Assembly (NCBI GenBank): GCA_946415645.1 | Contig: CAMKTJ010000001.1 | Location: 62,001-126,000 of the forward strand | DNA length: 64,000 nucleotides | Direction of reading: 5' to 3' | Origin: an uncultured Prevotellaceae bacterium | GTDB lineage: Bacteria; Bacteroidota; Bacteroidia; Bacteroidales; Bacteroidaceae | Shown here: positions 26,005-36,900 of the stretch, in pieces | Layout: the number at the start of each line of letters is the position of its first letter | Position numbering within the stretch: the stretch's first letter is position 1 | Translations under genes and position numbers: made by a program | Notes under the pieces: generated by a model | What the model was told of the DNA's origin: nothing | The model's input: the letters and a program-made list of their open reading frames with translations, nothing else | Database searches by the model: none

Positions 26005-28856
26005 TTGGGTTTCACCACGATATTTACAATCCTGCCAGGGATGGCAATGGTCTTTACAATCTGCATACCCTCAAGGTGCTTCTGTGCATCAGGGGCAGAA
26101 GTTGCCATCTGAACCATCTGGTCTGGTGTGGCATCAGCAGGGAATTCCATAGCAAAGCGTACCTTGCCATTGAACTGGACACCCAACTTAACGGTACTCT
26201 CAATCAGATACTTCTCATCGAAGGCGGGCCACTGAGCATCGCATACACTAGTGCTGTTGCCCAAAGCCTCCCACAACTCTTCTGCGATATGTGGAGCGAA
26301 GGGAGCTATCAGCACAGGTAATACTGACAATACCTGCTTGCTACGGCATTTCTGGCTTGAAAGTTCGTTAACTGCTACCATGAAGGCAGAGATACTGGTG
26401 TTGTATGAGAACTCCTCAATATCTGCAGTCACCTTCTTGATGAGCTTGTGCAATGTCTTCATATTGTCGGCAGTGGCCTCTGAGTCATCTACAGTCAGAT
26501 TGCCTTCCTTGTCCCAATACAGACTCCAGAACTTCTTCAGGAAGCGGAAACATCCGTCAATACCGGCTACGTCCCAAGGCTTAGACTGCTCGATGGGACC
26601 CAGGAACATCTCGTACAGACGCAGGGTGTCGGCACCATAGTTCTCGCAGATGTCATCGGGGTTTACTACATTGTACTTCGACTTAGACATCTTCTCGATA
26701 GCCTGACTGACAATGTACTGACCGTTATTGTTCAGGATAAACTCGCCATCGCGGAACTCAGGGGTCCACTGTCTGAGTTTCTCTACATCCAGCACATTGC
26801 CGCTTACCATGCTGATGTCAGCATATACGGGGTCTGCCTCTGTGCCCTGATAGTAGTACAGGTTCTTCTTCTTGGCATCGTCGTATTTCTCTTCCAGAAG
26901 GTCGAAGCTGACAAACTTGTTGGTGTTACGCAGACGGTATACGAAGCTTGACCATCCCTGAATCATACCCTGGTTGATAAGCTTCTGGAAGGGCTCGTCC
27001 TTCTTGCTTACGCCCAGGTCGAAGAGGAACTTGTTCCAGAAACGACTGTAGATAAGGTGACCTGTAGCATGCTCGCTACCACCTACATACAAGTCTACGT
27101 TCTGCCAGTAGCTGGCTGCCTTCTCGCTAACCAGTGCCTCTGTGTTCAGAGGATCCATATAGCGCAGATAGTAGGCGCTTGAACCTGCAAAGCCAGGCAT
27201 AGTGTAGAGTTCTATGGGGAAGACGGTCTTTTCGTCAATGAGCTTCTTATCAACAATCTTCTTGTTCTGCTCGTCCCAAGCCCATATCTGTGCGTTGCCC
27301 AATGGGGGCTCGCCTGTCTCGGTAGGCAGGAACTTATCTACCTGAGGCAACTCTATGGGCAGACATTCTTCAGGAATCATCTGGGGGATACCGTTCTTGT
27401 AATATACGGGGAAAGGCTCACCCCAGTAGCGCTGACGACTGAAGATGGCATCACGCAGACGGTAGTTCACCTTTACACGGCCCAGATTGTGTGCCTTTAC
27501 AAAGCGCTTGGTCTCTGCAATGGCCTCCTTGATAGTCTTGCCATTCAGGTTCAGACTCTCGCCATCATATTTCACGCTCTTATCAGGACTGACAGGTGAG
27601 TTCATCACAATACCCTCCTTGGCATCGTAGCTCTCCTCGCTTACATCGGCACCTTCTACCAAGGGGATGATAGGCAGGTTGAAATGCTTGGCAAAGGCAT
27701 AGTCACGACTATCATGAGCAGGTACAGCCATGATGGCACCTGTACCGTAACCAGCCAAAACATATTCTGCTACGTAGATGGGGCACTTGTCGCCCGTAAT
27801 GGGGTTGATACCGTATGCTCCACTGAAGACACCTGTTACGGTGTGGTCAATCATACGCTCACGCTCGGTACGTCCTTTCACATACTTGATGTATTCGTCA
27901 ACGGCAGCACGCTGGTCTGGTGTAGTCACCTTGTCTACCAACTCACTCTCAGGAGCCAATACAAAGAAGGTTACACCAAACATGGTATCGGCACGGGTGG
28001 TGAAGATAGTAAAGTCTACATCGCTGTCGGCTACCTTAATCTCCACCTCAGTACCCTCAGAGCGTCCAATCCAGTTCTTCTGTGTCTCCTTGATACTCTC
28101 GCTCCACTGAATAGTCTCTAAGCCATCCAGCAGACGCTGGCTGTAGGCGCTGACACGCAGACACCACTGGCGCATCTTCTTCTGTTCTACAGGATAGCCG
28201 CCACGTTCGCTGACGCCATTCACAACCTCATCGTTGGCCAGTACGGTTCCCAATGCAGGACACCAGTTCACCATTGTTTCGCCCAGATAAGCCAAACGGT
28301 ACTGCATCAGCAGTTCACTTTGCTCTTTCTCGTCAGAGGGCCATGTGCCTTCTTTCTTGAACTTCTCAATGAGCTTCTCAATGGGCTGTGCCTTCTGCAG
28401 TTCCTCGTCGAAGTATGAGTTGTACATCTTCTGGAATGCCCATTGTGTCCACTTGTAGTAATTAGGGGTACAGGTACGTACCTCACGGTCCCAGTCGAAG
28501 CTGAAACCTATCTTGTCCAACTGCTCGCGGTAGCGATCAATGTTGGCAAATGTTGTTTTCTCGGGGTGCTGACCTGTCTTGATGGCATACTGCTCGGCAG
28601 GTAGTCCGTAAGCATCGTAGCCCATGGGGTTCAGCACATTGTAGCCCTGCAGTCTCTTGTAACGGGCATATATATCGCTGGCTATATAACCTAAGGGGTG
28701 ACCAACATGTAGTCCCGCTCCGCTGGGGTAGGGGAACATGTTCAGTACATAAAACTTCTTGCGGCTCTCATCTTCAACCACTTTGTACGTCTTGTTGGCC
28801 ACCCATTTCTGGTGCCATTTCTGGTCAATTTCTCTAAAATTGTACTCTTTTGCCAT
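25998..28856 (-). CDS. leuS: Leucyl-tRNA synthetase LeuS
   Basis: A 952-aa class I aminoacyl-tRNA synthetase charging tRNA-Leu. The HIGH-type motif is [16 protein letters not shown] near residue 42 and the KMSKS loop is [15 protein letters not shown]. The editing domain and C-terminal anticodon-binding domain are in place. The start at 28856 ([18 protein letters not shown]) is chosen; the open frame continues upstream to 28919 but crosses the TAATTTTG promoter box and lacks family similarity. It leads the minus-strand group ending with porZ. Confidence 0.97.
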   Translation of the reverse strand: MAKEYNFREIDQKWHQKWVANKTYKVVEDESRKKFYVLNMFPYPSGAGLHVGHPLGYIASDIYARYKRLQGYNVLNPMGYDAYGLPAEQYAIKTGQHPEKTTFANIDRYREQLDKIGFSFDWDREVRTCTPNYYKWTQWAFQKMYNSYFDEELQKAQPIEKLIEKFKKEGTWPSDEKEQSELLMQYRLAYLGETMVNWCPALGTVLANDEVVNGVSERGGYPVEQKKMRQWCLRVSAYSQRLLDGLETIQWSESIKETQKNWIGRSEGTEVEIKVADSDVDFTIFTTRADTMFGVTFFVLAPESELVDKVTTPDQRAAVDEYIKYVKGRTERERMIDHTVTGVFSGAYGINPITGDKCPIYVAEYVLAGYGTGAIMAVPAHDSRDYAFAKHFNLPIIPLVEGADVSEESYDAKEGIVMNSPVSPDKSVKYDGESLNLNGKTIKEAIAETKRFVKAHNLGRVKVNYRLRDAIFSRQRYWGEPFPVYYKNGIPQMIPEECLPIELPQVDKFLPTETGEPPLGNAQIWAWDEQNKKIVDKKLIDEKTVFPIELYTMPGFAGSSAYYLRYMDPLNTEALVSEKAASYWQNVDLYVGGSEHATGHLIYSRFWNKFLFDLGVSKKDEPFQKLINQGMIQGWSSFVYRLRNTNKFVSFDLLEEKYDDAKKKNLYYYQGTEADPVYADISMVSGNVLDVEKLRQWTPEFRDGEFILNNNGQYIVSQAIEKMSKSKYNVVNPDDICENYGADTLRLYEMFLGPIEQSKPWDVAGIDGCFRFLKKFWSLYWDKEGNLTVDDSEATADNMKTLHKLIKKVTADIEEFSYNTSISAFMVAVNELSSQKCRSKQVLSVLPVLIAPFAPHIAEELWEALGNSTSVCDAQWPAFDEKYLIESTVKLGVQFNGKVRFAMEFPADATPDQMVQMATSAPDAQKHLEGMQIVKTIAIPGRIVNIVVKPNN

Positions 28857-28889
28857 ATTATATTTAAGTGAATTCCTTATTTTCGGGGA

Positions 28890-28897
28890 CAAAATTA
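28890..28897 (-). promoter_or_regulatory. -7 promoter box of leuS
   Basis: Minus-strand TAATTTTG fits TAnnTTTG, 34 bases before the LeuS start. Confidence 0.5.
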
Positions 28898-29187
28898 CGA
28901 ATAAGTGAGCGGAATACAAAATAAAAATATTTTTATTTTATTTCCGAGCGTGAGAATTCCGCCTGTGCTTGAGCACCTATAGGAGCGCAAGAATTTCGAC
29001 GTATGTCCCCCTAAAATCACATAAAACCGGTTGTGTATTCTTCAAAAAGATACGATTATACCCTTTTTATAGCCTCTGAGGTTAAATAAATCGGGGGAAA
29101 TTCCCTATTCAATTGATTTAAATCAAGAAAATTAAAAAAAATAACAATCTACAATATATCTTAAGTAGCGACAAATAATAAAAACTT

Positions 29188-29195
29188 TAACTTTG
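29188..29195 (+). promoter_or_regulatory. -7 promoter box of a candidate small RNA
   Basis: TAACTTTG fits TAnnTTTG. No gene follows on the plus strand; instead a strong terminator is found about 160 bases downstream. An AT-rich stretch precedes the box; no -33 TTTG was seen. Confidence 0.45.
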
Positions 29196-29201
29196 CATGG
29201 A

Positions 29202-29364
29202 CAAAAAAGTGAAAGCGCCGTGATGGCACAGAACTTGTTGGTATAGAAAAGCATTCATGCAAAGATATTTCGTTTAGTTAGTTTTAGGTAAAAAGAATTT
29301 GAGAGATTAAAGATTAGTCCGGCGGACATTTTTTCGTGAGAAAAGATGTCCGTCCTTTTTTTTT
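29202..29364 (+). ncRNA. Candidate trans-acting small RNA of about 160 nt
   Basis: The segment lies between a -7 box and an intrinsic terminator in a 607-base gap with no gene. No frame longer than a few codons is present. CGCCG near 29216 could pair with CGGCG near 29320, enclosing most of the RNA, and GTCC/GGAC at 29317-29327 overlaps the terminator stem as a possible alternative. I do not recognise the family; it lacks the obvious long rod of 6S RNA. The LuxR-type regulator lies downstream on the other strand. Confidence 0.45.
29323..29364 (+). terminator. Strong intrinsic terminator of the candidate small RNA
   Basis: CGGACATTTTTTC (29323-29335) and GAAAAGATGTCCG (29340-29352) form a 13-bp stem with one mismatch and a GTGA loop, followed by TCC and nine Ts (29356-29364). 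Confidence 0.85.
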
Positions 29365-29380
29365 ATAGTTCATAATTTAG

Positions 29381-29458
29381 TTGACGAGTTAACAAGTAAA
29401 CGAGTTGACAAGTTGTTTGCTATCCTCTAACCTCTAACCTCTAACCACTAACCGCTAA
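29381..29458 (+). repeat. Octamer and heptamer arrays upstream of the luxR-type stop
   Basis: Four TTGACGAG/TTGACAAG-type octamers (29381-29412) and five CCTCTAA-type heptamers (29424-29458) end six bases from the regulator's stop codon. Confidence 0.85.
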
Positions 29459-29463
29459 TCCTT

Positions 29464-30210
29464 TTATATTATCCTATAATTATTTGCTATTGTGACAGCC
29501 TCGTGGACCTTTTTTACGGACAGTTTCTTTAGTATGCGTGTTATGTTGGCTTTGACGGCAGATAGGCTCACGTTCTGGTAATCCGCTATTTCCTCGTTTG
29601 TCATCCTTATCTCTGCAGATTTCAGGATACGTTTTTCTGTGTCAGTCAGAAGGGTGGTGTAGTTAACACTTTCATATATCCTTGTACCTGGATTGTAGAG
29701 GTAGCATTTCCCTAAATCCGTTATGACGGAACTCTCTATATGCTTGCGCGCTGATGGGGTGATGGTAAACAGTCCTAACCTAATTATACTCTTGGAGTCA
29801 ACCACCAAGGGCGTGAACTTCTGGCTGATATAGAATTCCCTTCCGTCTATCATGATGGGGTAGTCGGTTATGCAGACATGTGTCTTGTATTCCTCCAGGC
29901 TCATCTCGTGACGCAGATGCAGAATGCTGCGTTTAATCTGCAGCAGGTATTCCAGCAGTTCCTCTGGTATATATGACCAGTATGGATTGGGGCAATCCCT
30001 CTTCTTGTCCTGAGGCTTTGCGTTCTCCAGGAACAGCAGTTTCGGAGTCATATATAGTATCTGGTGATTGTCAAAGTCCATCAGTAGACTGCTGACATTG
30101 TTCAGTCTGTCATACGCTTTCACTCCGCGTATGAAGGTGTCTATGTCCACGGGCTCTGTCAGCTCGCCTTTGCTTGAGGAGTTGTTAGAAAGTAGGTCGT
30201 GTGCATTCAT
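29464..30210 (-). CDS. LuxR-type helix-turn-helix transcriptional regulator
   Basis: A 248-aa DNA-binding protein. The last ~60 residues form a LuxR/GerE helix-turn-helix (LLTDTEKRILKSAEIRMTNEEIADYQNVSLSAVKANITRILKKLSVKKVHEAV). The N-terminal ~170 residues resemble a PAS-like sensor common to Bacteroidetes regulators (LLMDFDNHQILYMTPK) but no ligand residues are recognisable. It has its own promoter and is divergent from the RHS toxin operon; a 24-bp palindrome in the shared gap is a candidate binding site. Control of the RHS island is an inference from position. Confidence 0.85.
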   Translation of the reverse strand: MNAHDLLSNNSSSKGELTEPVDIDTFIRGVKAYDRLNNVSSLLMDFDNHQILYMTPKLLFLENAKPQDKKRDCPNPYWSYIPEELLEYLLQIKRSILHLRHEMSLEEYKTHVCITDYPIMIDGREFYISQKFTPLVVDSKSIIRLGLFTITPSARKHIESSVITDLGKCYLYNPGTRIYESVNYTTLLTDTEKRILKSAEIRMTNEEIADYQNVSLSAVKANITRILKKLSVKKVHEAVTIANNYRII

Positions 30211-30242
30211 CGTGCTAAGCGATTATTTAGGATTCTATGTTG

Positions 30243-30250
30243 CAAATTTA
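30243..30250 (-). promoter_or_regulatory. -7 promoter box of the LuxR-type gene
   Basis: Minus-strand TAAATTTG fits TAnnTTTG, 33 bases before the start. Confidence 0.45.
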
Positions 30251-30314
30251 ATTATTCGGATGGAATATTCATAATGTTTGATGGTTAAAAGTTGATAAAA
30301 ACTTCATATTTGTG

Positions 30315-30338
30315 TACTTTGGTACATGTACTAAAGTA
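30315..30338. promoter_or_regulatory. 24-bp palindrome, candidate operator in the luxR/RHS divergent gap
   Basis: The halves TACTTTGGTACA and TGTACTAAAGTA are inverted copies with a single mismatched pair. The dyad is centred at 30326/30327, about 75 bp upstream of the regulator's -7 box and 157 bp upstream of the first RHS-operon gene. No T-run follows, so a terminator is unlikely. Confidence 0.5.
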
Positions 30339-30483
30339 TATATTTTTAGAATTGGTATGAAATATATTTATATTCATTTTGCACCAATTTGCATAAACTT
30401 CTACCTTAGCGGCCGTTTATCCTTAAAACTTGTTTAAAGCACATACGAAGATTGCACACAACTTTTATTTACCAAATATAAAC

Positions 30484-30900
30484 ATGAAGAAAAAAACAAG
30501 ATTGTTGCTTTTGGGAGTTCTGTTCTCTCAAATTGCTTTTGCACAAACGACGGGTGAACACTTCCTGTACACCTATGACGGTGCAGGTAACATCACATCC
30601 AGAGTCAGAACGTACATCAGGCGTAATCAGAAAGCCTTGAGCAAGAGCCCGGAGGAGGAACCCCAGGTCAGCATCAAGACAAATGCCTCATGGTCGGATG
30701 TACAGGTAGAAATCAACCAAGAAGTGAAGGACGGAGATATGCTGTATATATATACAGACAGAGGACTTTTGGTTGCCTCGCTCCGCCTGGAATCCAGTAG
30801 TGTCTCTTTCAACCTCTCTAACTTCAAGAAAGGAATCTACCTGTTCAGATACAGCAGGAACAAGAACGTAACAGAAAGTAAAATCGTCAAGACAAACTAA
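30484..30900 (+). CDS. Short secreted protein with RHS-like motif and T9SS-type C-terminal domain
   Basis: A 138-aa protein with signal peptide MKKKTRLLLLGVLFSQIAFAQ. The mature part starts with LYTYDGAGNITSRVRTY, a single YDxxGN RHS-like motif, and ends in a strand-rich segment, GDMLYIYTDRGLLVASLRLE ... KKGIYLFRYSRNKNVTESKIVK, very like the T9SS type A sorting domain. The start at 30484 gives the signal peptide; the frame opens at 30430. It ends 6 bases before the 2005-aa RHS gene, so the two are one operon. It may be an accessory or remnant of an RHS protein; no function is established. Confidence 0.7.
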   Translation: MKKKTRLLLLGVLFSQIAFAQTTGEHFLYTYDGAGNITSRVRTYIRRNQKALSKSPEEEPQVSIKTNASWSDVQVEINQEVKDGDMLYIYTDRGLLVASLRLESSSVSFNLSNFKKGIYLFRYSRNKNVTESKIVKTN

Positions 30901-30906
30901 TAACAG

Positions 30907-33900
30907 ATGAAACGTTTTTTCTTATATCTATTAGCGATCACGCTATTACCGCAGGTCATATCTGCAGCCGTACTTGTGGGCAAGACTGAGGGAGCATTCT
31001 CCGTTTCTCCTACAGGTGCCGCCACATATACCATACCTATTAAAGTTCAGAGTGGACTAAGTGATTTTGTCCCCAATATCTCATTGGCGTACAGTAGTCA
31101 GTCCGGAAACGGAATTGCCGGAGTAGGGTTTGGTATATCAGGCCTCTCTTCCATATCAATTACACCTAGAAGCACGTATTTTGACTATGATGCCGAAGAA
31201 ATCAAAGAGAGTGAAGACAATGCCTTTACCCTTGATGGTCAGCGACTCCTGCATGCTAACCGTGGTGAGGTAGATAACGGCCAGACGGGTGCCGTGTACA
31301 GGACAGAGAACGAGCAGTATAGTATAATCAGTATTACTGCTTCCCAGAACGGCACGCCCGCCACATTCCAGGTCAAGGCTACAAACGGTATCACCTACAA
31401 GTACGGCAGTTCCACGGGAAGACGTACCCAGAGCAACGGGAAGGCATACCAGTGGGCCCTTGACTATGCAGAGGATGCCCTGGGTAACTATATCCAGTAC
31501 ACCTACTCTCAGGAGGGCGTTCTGTACCCCACCTCCATTACATACGGGCGCAACATACACGGAACGGCCGGTGTGGACTGCACCATTTTATTTAACTACG
31601 AAAGCCGTCCGGACAGCATCCCGGTATATATGTTCGGTGAACAGCGTTTTCTGAAAAAGCGTCTTAAGAGCATCGTCTGCAAGTATGACGGGAACGTATA
31701 CAGGACATATACACTTAATTATACGGTAGATGTGTTCTCGCATCTGACATCCGTTTCGGAAACAGGAATCGGCTCTGCATCAGTACCTCCCACCACTTTT
31801 GAATGGGAAGTACCTTCTGAGTTCCGGTTGGATTGTAGCAGCCGAGACATAGAAGGCTCAGATGATGATGAAGATGATGATGAAGATGATGATGAAGATG
31901 ATAAGGTAGATTACTATTATTTCTCATCGGATCTGGACGGCGATGGATTTTCGGAAATGATAAAAGTCAAAAAGGAAACATTTTCCAATTATGATACAAG
32001 GACTGATTTTTATATAAATAAATGGGTACCAGGTAGCGAGAGTTATGCATGGGTAAACAGCTATTCCATACATTCAGGCTTCTTTGATACTCTTTATGGC
32101 AGTTATGCCATTCGCGCATATAAACAGAAAGGAAATTCTCTGGTCTTGCCTTGTTGTACGGTATACCCAACTGATCGATTGCGCTCCCAGATGTCCTTTA
32201 TCTTCCCTGAAAAAAACTGGGTGTTTGATATCCCGTTGAAAGGCCGCCCCACAGAAGTAGAGGAGATTCCTGCTTATATATATATGGATTCAGACGGGGA
32301 TGGGGTAGATAATATTTTTGTCATAGAAAAGGAAAAGAAAAATAATAAATACCCAGCTTATTTGGCTACAATTGATTTTTTGGGAAACGAAATAACAACA
32401 ACCCCATACAATCTGAGTCTGAATGGGGCTCCAGATAAAATTCGATGTGCAGACTTCAATGCAGATGGAATGGTAGATTTACTAATTACCACCTCAGAAG
32501 GATATTACATATATTGGAATAGAAGCGGATGTTTTTCGGAATCGGATAAGTATTCTAGCACTGCATTCAAAAGGTGTGATATCATAGAGCTTGGTGACTT
32601 TAACGGTGACGGCCTTGTAGATTTAATAATAAACAAACACGATTCTAACGAGTGGTATATTGCAGAAAATACGGGTAATATTACTAATGGTTTCTTTAGC
32701 TTAAATATGATTAGCGCCCTTAAAGATAAAGATGTGAGGATGTTTGATGACGATGATAAAAGGGACAAAACATATTGTTTGGTACAGGATATAGATGGAG
32801 ACGGTAAAAGCGATGCTATGGTAGGTTATCCGTTCCGAAAGAAAAATGGAGGAAGCTTCTGTATATTAAGATCCAACGGCATCGCACTTACTCTTATGGA
32901 GTATTATCAGCATCCCAATTCAGGAGAATTCCCGAATATTGGTCATATAATCCAAGGTGATTTCGAAGGACAAGGCAGACCTGAAATTCTGTACAAGGGA
33001 AAAGGCATAGATCAGGAAACCACAGGTTGGAATCTTTTGCAGAATACTACAATCATTCCATCTACTCAAAAGATTGTTTCCGTAACTGATGGCCTTGGTG
33101 CAGAAGACAGCATAAGTTATGGTATACTGACAGATAAGGATGTGTATCAAGTAAATGACAATTCTTCGCTTTCCCAATCTATTACATACTTGGTTGGTGC
33201 AATGCCTGTGGTTAAAACCAGAACGGAAGTAATATCAACGGATAGCCGTACCACGGATTATTCTTACGCCAACGGTTTGGTTCACATGCAGGGAAAGGGA
33301 TTCTTGGGATTCAAAGACATAAAGACGATATCCAGTACAGGAATTGTGACTGAAACGCATAATGAGCTAAATAATACATTCAGGGTACTGCTTCCTAAGA
33401 GGGTTATACAAAGCAATACTTGTGGGGATATCCTCAGTCAGAAGACTTTTACTACGACTTTAGACTACGAAGATCTCAGGTCGTACAAGACAAAAGAGAC
33501 TTATAGCACATCCAACAAACCATTTGATGATTTTACAGAGAGTGAGGAAAGTAAGGAATTTATTAACGGTTCCCCCCGCTTTCAAGGGAGTTATAATGAT
33601 TTAACTCAAACGGAGACTTTTACTACGTTTTGGGAAAGTCCGCGTGAGGATGTCTATATAAAAGGACTTCCTGAAGAAATCCAAATCGGCAAGGGGAATT
33701 TGACGTTTGATACGGAAGATGATCTTATTCTCGATAATATTCTCTATGAAAGAGATCCCGCTACTGGTCTCGTTCTTAAGGAAACACGTAAAAGAATCTA
33801 TTATGAAGAAGATATTATAAGCACAGACGGCTATTCCTATAACGAGTATGGTCAGGTGACTCAGCACTATACTGTTGCATACAATTCTACAGACACCCTT

Positions 33901-36900
33901 GTAACAAGATATGAGTATAACGCAAAAGGGCAATTGTCTAAGGAATATGATCCTAAGGGGTTGTATAGGAGATACACCTATAACTCAAATGGCAAATTGG
34001 CATCGGTCCGTGATTTTGATGGTATAACCATCCGATACACATACGATGGTTTTTTAAGAGAAACAAGCAGGAAAAGAGCAACAGTAGAAACTTGCCAAAC
34101 TACAAGGACACGTTCCAACTACGGAGGCGGGGCCTATTACGTCATGGAGTCTGTAACTGGAAAAACGCCTGTAACTACATATTATGATGCATGGGGAAGA
34201 AAGATTGCAGAGTCTGCACCTCTTGCCAATGGATCGGCCATGTACACGGATTATCGATATAACTCTAATGGACAGCTCGATTTCGTCTCATTCCCCCACA
34301 GGAAAAACGAAACAACATCCGAAGGTACTACTTACACTTATGATGCATTATTCCGAAAGATAAGTGAAGTGGATTCAAATGGAAAAACAAACACATGGTC
34401 ATACAGTCCCAAGCAAGTTACAAGTTGTATAGATGGTGTAACGACAACCACAAAATATTTCACGGAAGATAAAATATCCGAGGTGGAGGATGCTGCGGGA
34501 AGTGTGAAGTATGACTACAATGCAGACTTAAATGTTTCTTCCATAATCAGTGATGCTGGAACCGCACAATATCAGTACGATACCGTTGGCAGGTTAGTTC
34601 AGACGAGTGACATGAATGGTGTTGTCAAGCAGTACGAATATGACCAGAATGGCTATTTGTGGAAAACAACTATAGACGGTAGCACAGTAGAAACAAACTA
34701 TGATAAGTATGGCATACTACGCAGTAAATCATGGGCTGATGCTGGCGAATCTCCTCACACCGTTGCTTATACATACGATAAGAAATTTCGTTTGATTAAA
34801 GAACAGGGTGAAGGATACTATTATACCTACAACTATGATTCGTATGGAAGAACAAGTGGAAAGAACTATACCATTCCAAGCGAGATTCCGAACGAGGATA
34901 AAATCTTGTATCTCTCTCTTGGTTATGATTCTGACAACCATGTTGGTGGTTTATACAGTCGAATTTGGAAATCCAGCGAAGATGATGAAGCTTTTGAGAT
35001 TTCAGAGCACTTAACTTATGTGAACGGTTACAAGGTCAAGGATGAATTGAATGATACCATTGTATGGGAGATGAAGAAGCAAAACAAATGGGGCAATGTG
35101 ACTGAACTTGAAGATTTTATAGGCAACACATTGTATTCATTTGACGACTACGGGCATATGCTTTCCATTGAGCGATCTGATGAAAGTTGTGTAAGTGATC
35201 TAAGAGAAACATATACATACGACATACATACGGGGAATATGATTAGCAAGAATGGTATTCCAATTACGTATGATAACATGAATCGATTGACAGGATATGG
35301 AGACTATACCTATAGTTATGACGAGAAGGGTAACATTACCCATCAACCACTCGTTGGAAATTTATCATACAATGGTTTTAAAGTGGATGACATGACTTCG
35401 GAAGGCATCAATTTCCTTGATGGAGATCTTCATGTCAGCTATTATAAAGCTATAGAAAGACCGAAATGCATTGAAAATGATAGGTATAAGGCCGAGTTCT
35501 ATTATGATGGAAACGGAGACCGCATCATGATGAAAGTCTATGAAGACGTATGTGGAATTTTTGAACCTCTCTTTACACGATATTATTTGGGACCAAACGT
35601 AGAGATGACTGAAGATGCAAGCGGCCATCAAACCAATCTGTACTATGCAGGAGGGGATGTTTATACTGCGCCTGCGGTCATGCTTTTTGATAAGAAAAAT
35701 ACCACCAGCATTTTCTCTATTACCAGAGACAATCTGGGAAGCGCTTTACTATATGTAAATTATCGAGATGACTATTACCGGAATTCATATTCGCCTTGGG
35801 GTGTCAGAACATATCGAGTAGGTAATAGCACTTACTTCTATCAGCCAGGAGCGGAACCTGGGTATGGTCCTTTCTTCAGAACCTATACAGGTCATGAAGA
35901 TCTGTGGATGTTCGGCCTGATAAATGCAAACGCCCGTCTGTACAGTCCCTATCTTGGGCGCTTTGTTAGCCCTGATCCCCTGCTTAACAGCGAGGGTGGT
36001 CCTCTTGATTACAATCCCTATATCTATGCAAGGAATAATCCATATAAGTACATAGACAGAAACGGAGAGATTTGGTGGTGGGCTATTTTTGCAGCTTTAG
36101 GTGCAGGATGTAATATTTGGCAAAACTGGGACAACATACATTGTTTTGGTGACGCTCTCATTTATGGAACAGCGGGTGCTGTGTCTGGTGCCTTGGGCGG
36201 ACATATAGGTTCGGCTGCTGCAGTCTCTCTTGGTCTTGGAACAACAGGTGCTTTAGCAGGAACTGTTTCGGGCGCTATAGCCGGATTTATTTCCAGTACT
36301 ACCGAAGGAATGCTGAATATGGCATATTCTGGAGACCCTAGTAAATTCAGTTTAACAAACTGTCTTATACAAACTGCTCTTTCTGCAGTTACAGGAGGAG
36401 TAGTGGGTGGTATTCATGCCAGCATGAAAGGATTACCCTTTTGGAAGGGTGATATGCCAATGCCAATAAAAAATCCCAACGCTTGTAATATGCCTGAGTG
36501 GCACTCCTCTGACAACATAACTTTACCACATGATGGTATAAATACTAACGCATTGGATTCCAGGGATATTTCAGATTTTTCTAATCTTAATTCATGGCAA
36601 AAAGGAAAGATGGGAGAGGACATGGTGAGAAGTTTTCTACAAAAACAAGGGCATAATCCAATTCCTCAAGTATCCACTGAAATTGAGGGTGTTACTAATA
36701 GATGGGATTTTTTCTTTCACGAAAATGGGGTTAATCATTTTATTGAAGTAAAAAGCGGATTTAATCCGCGATTTACAACTAATCAAAAAATTAATATTCC
36801 TAAAATGAGTAATGGAGCTTCCTATATATTTAAGGGTAAAAATGCTTTAAAGATTCCTGGCGTTAATGTGGGGACTCGTGTAAATACACCATCTCAAGTC

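Noticed and set aside
28898-29190. tRNA or rRNA gene in the leuS/luxR gap
   Set aside because: No cloverleaf, no CCA end and no conserved T-loop sequence; the region is AT-rich.
29197-29223. Short frame MDKKVKAP at the start of the small RNA
   Set aside because: The ATG lies before the predicted transcription start and the frame ends after eight codons.
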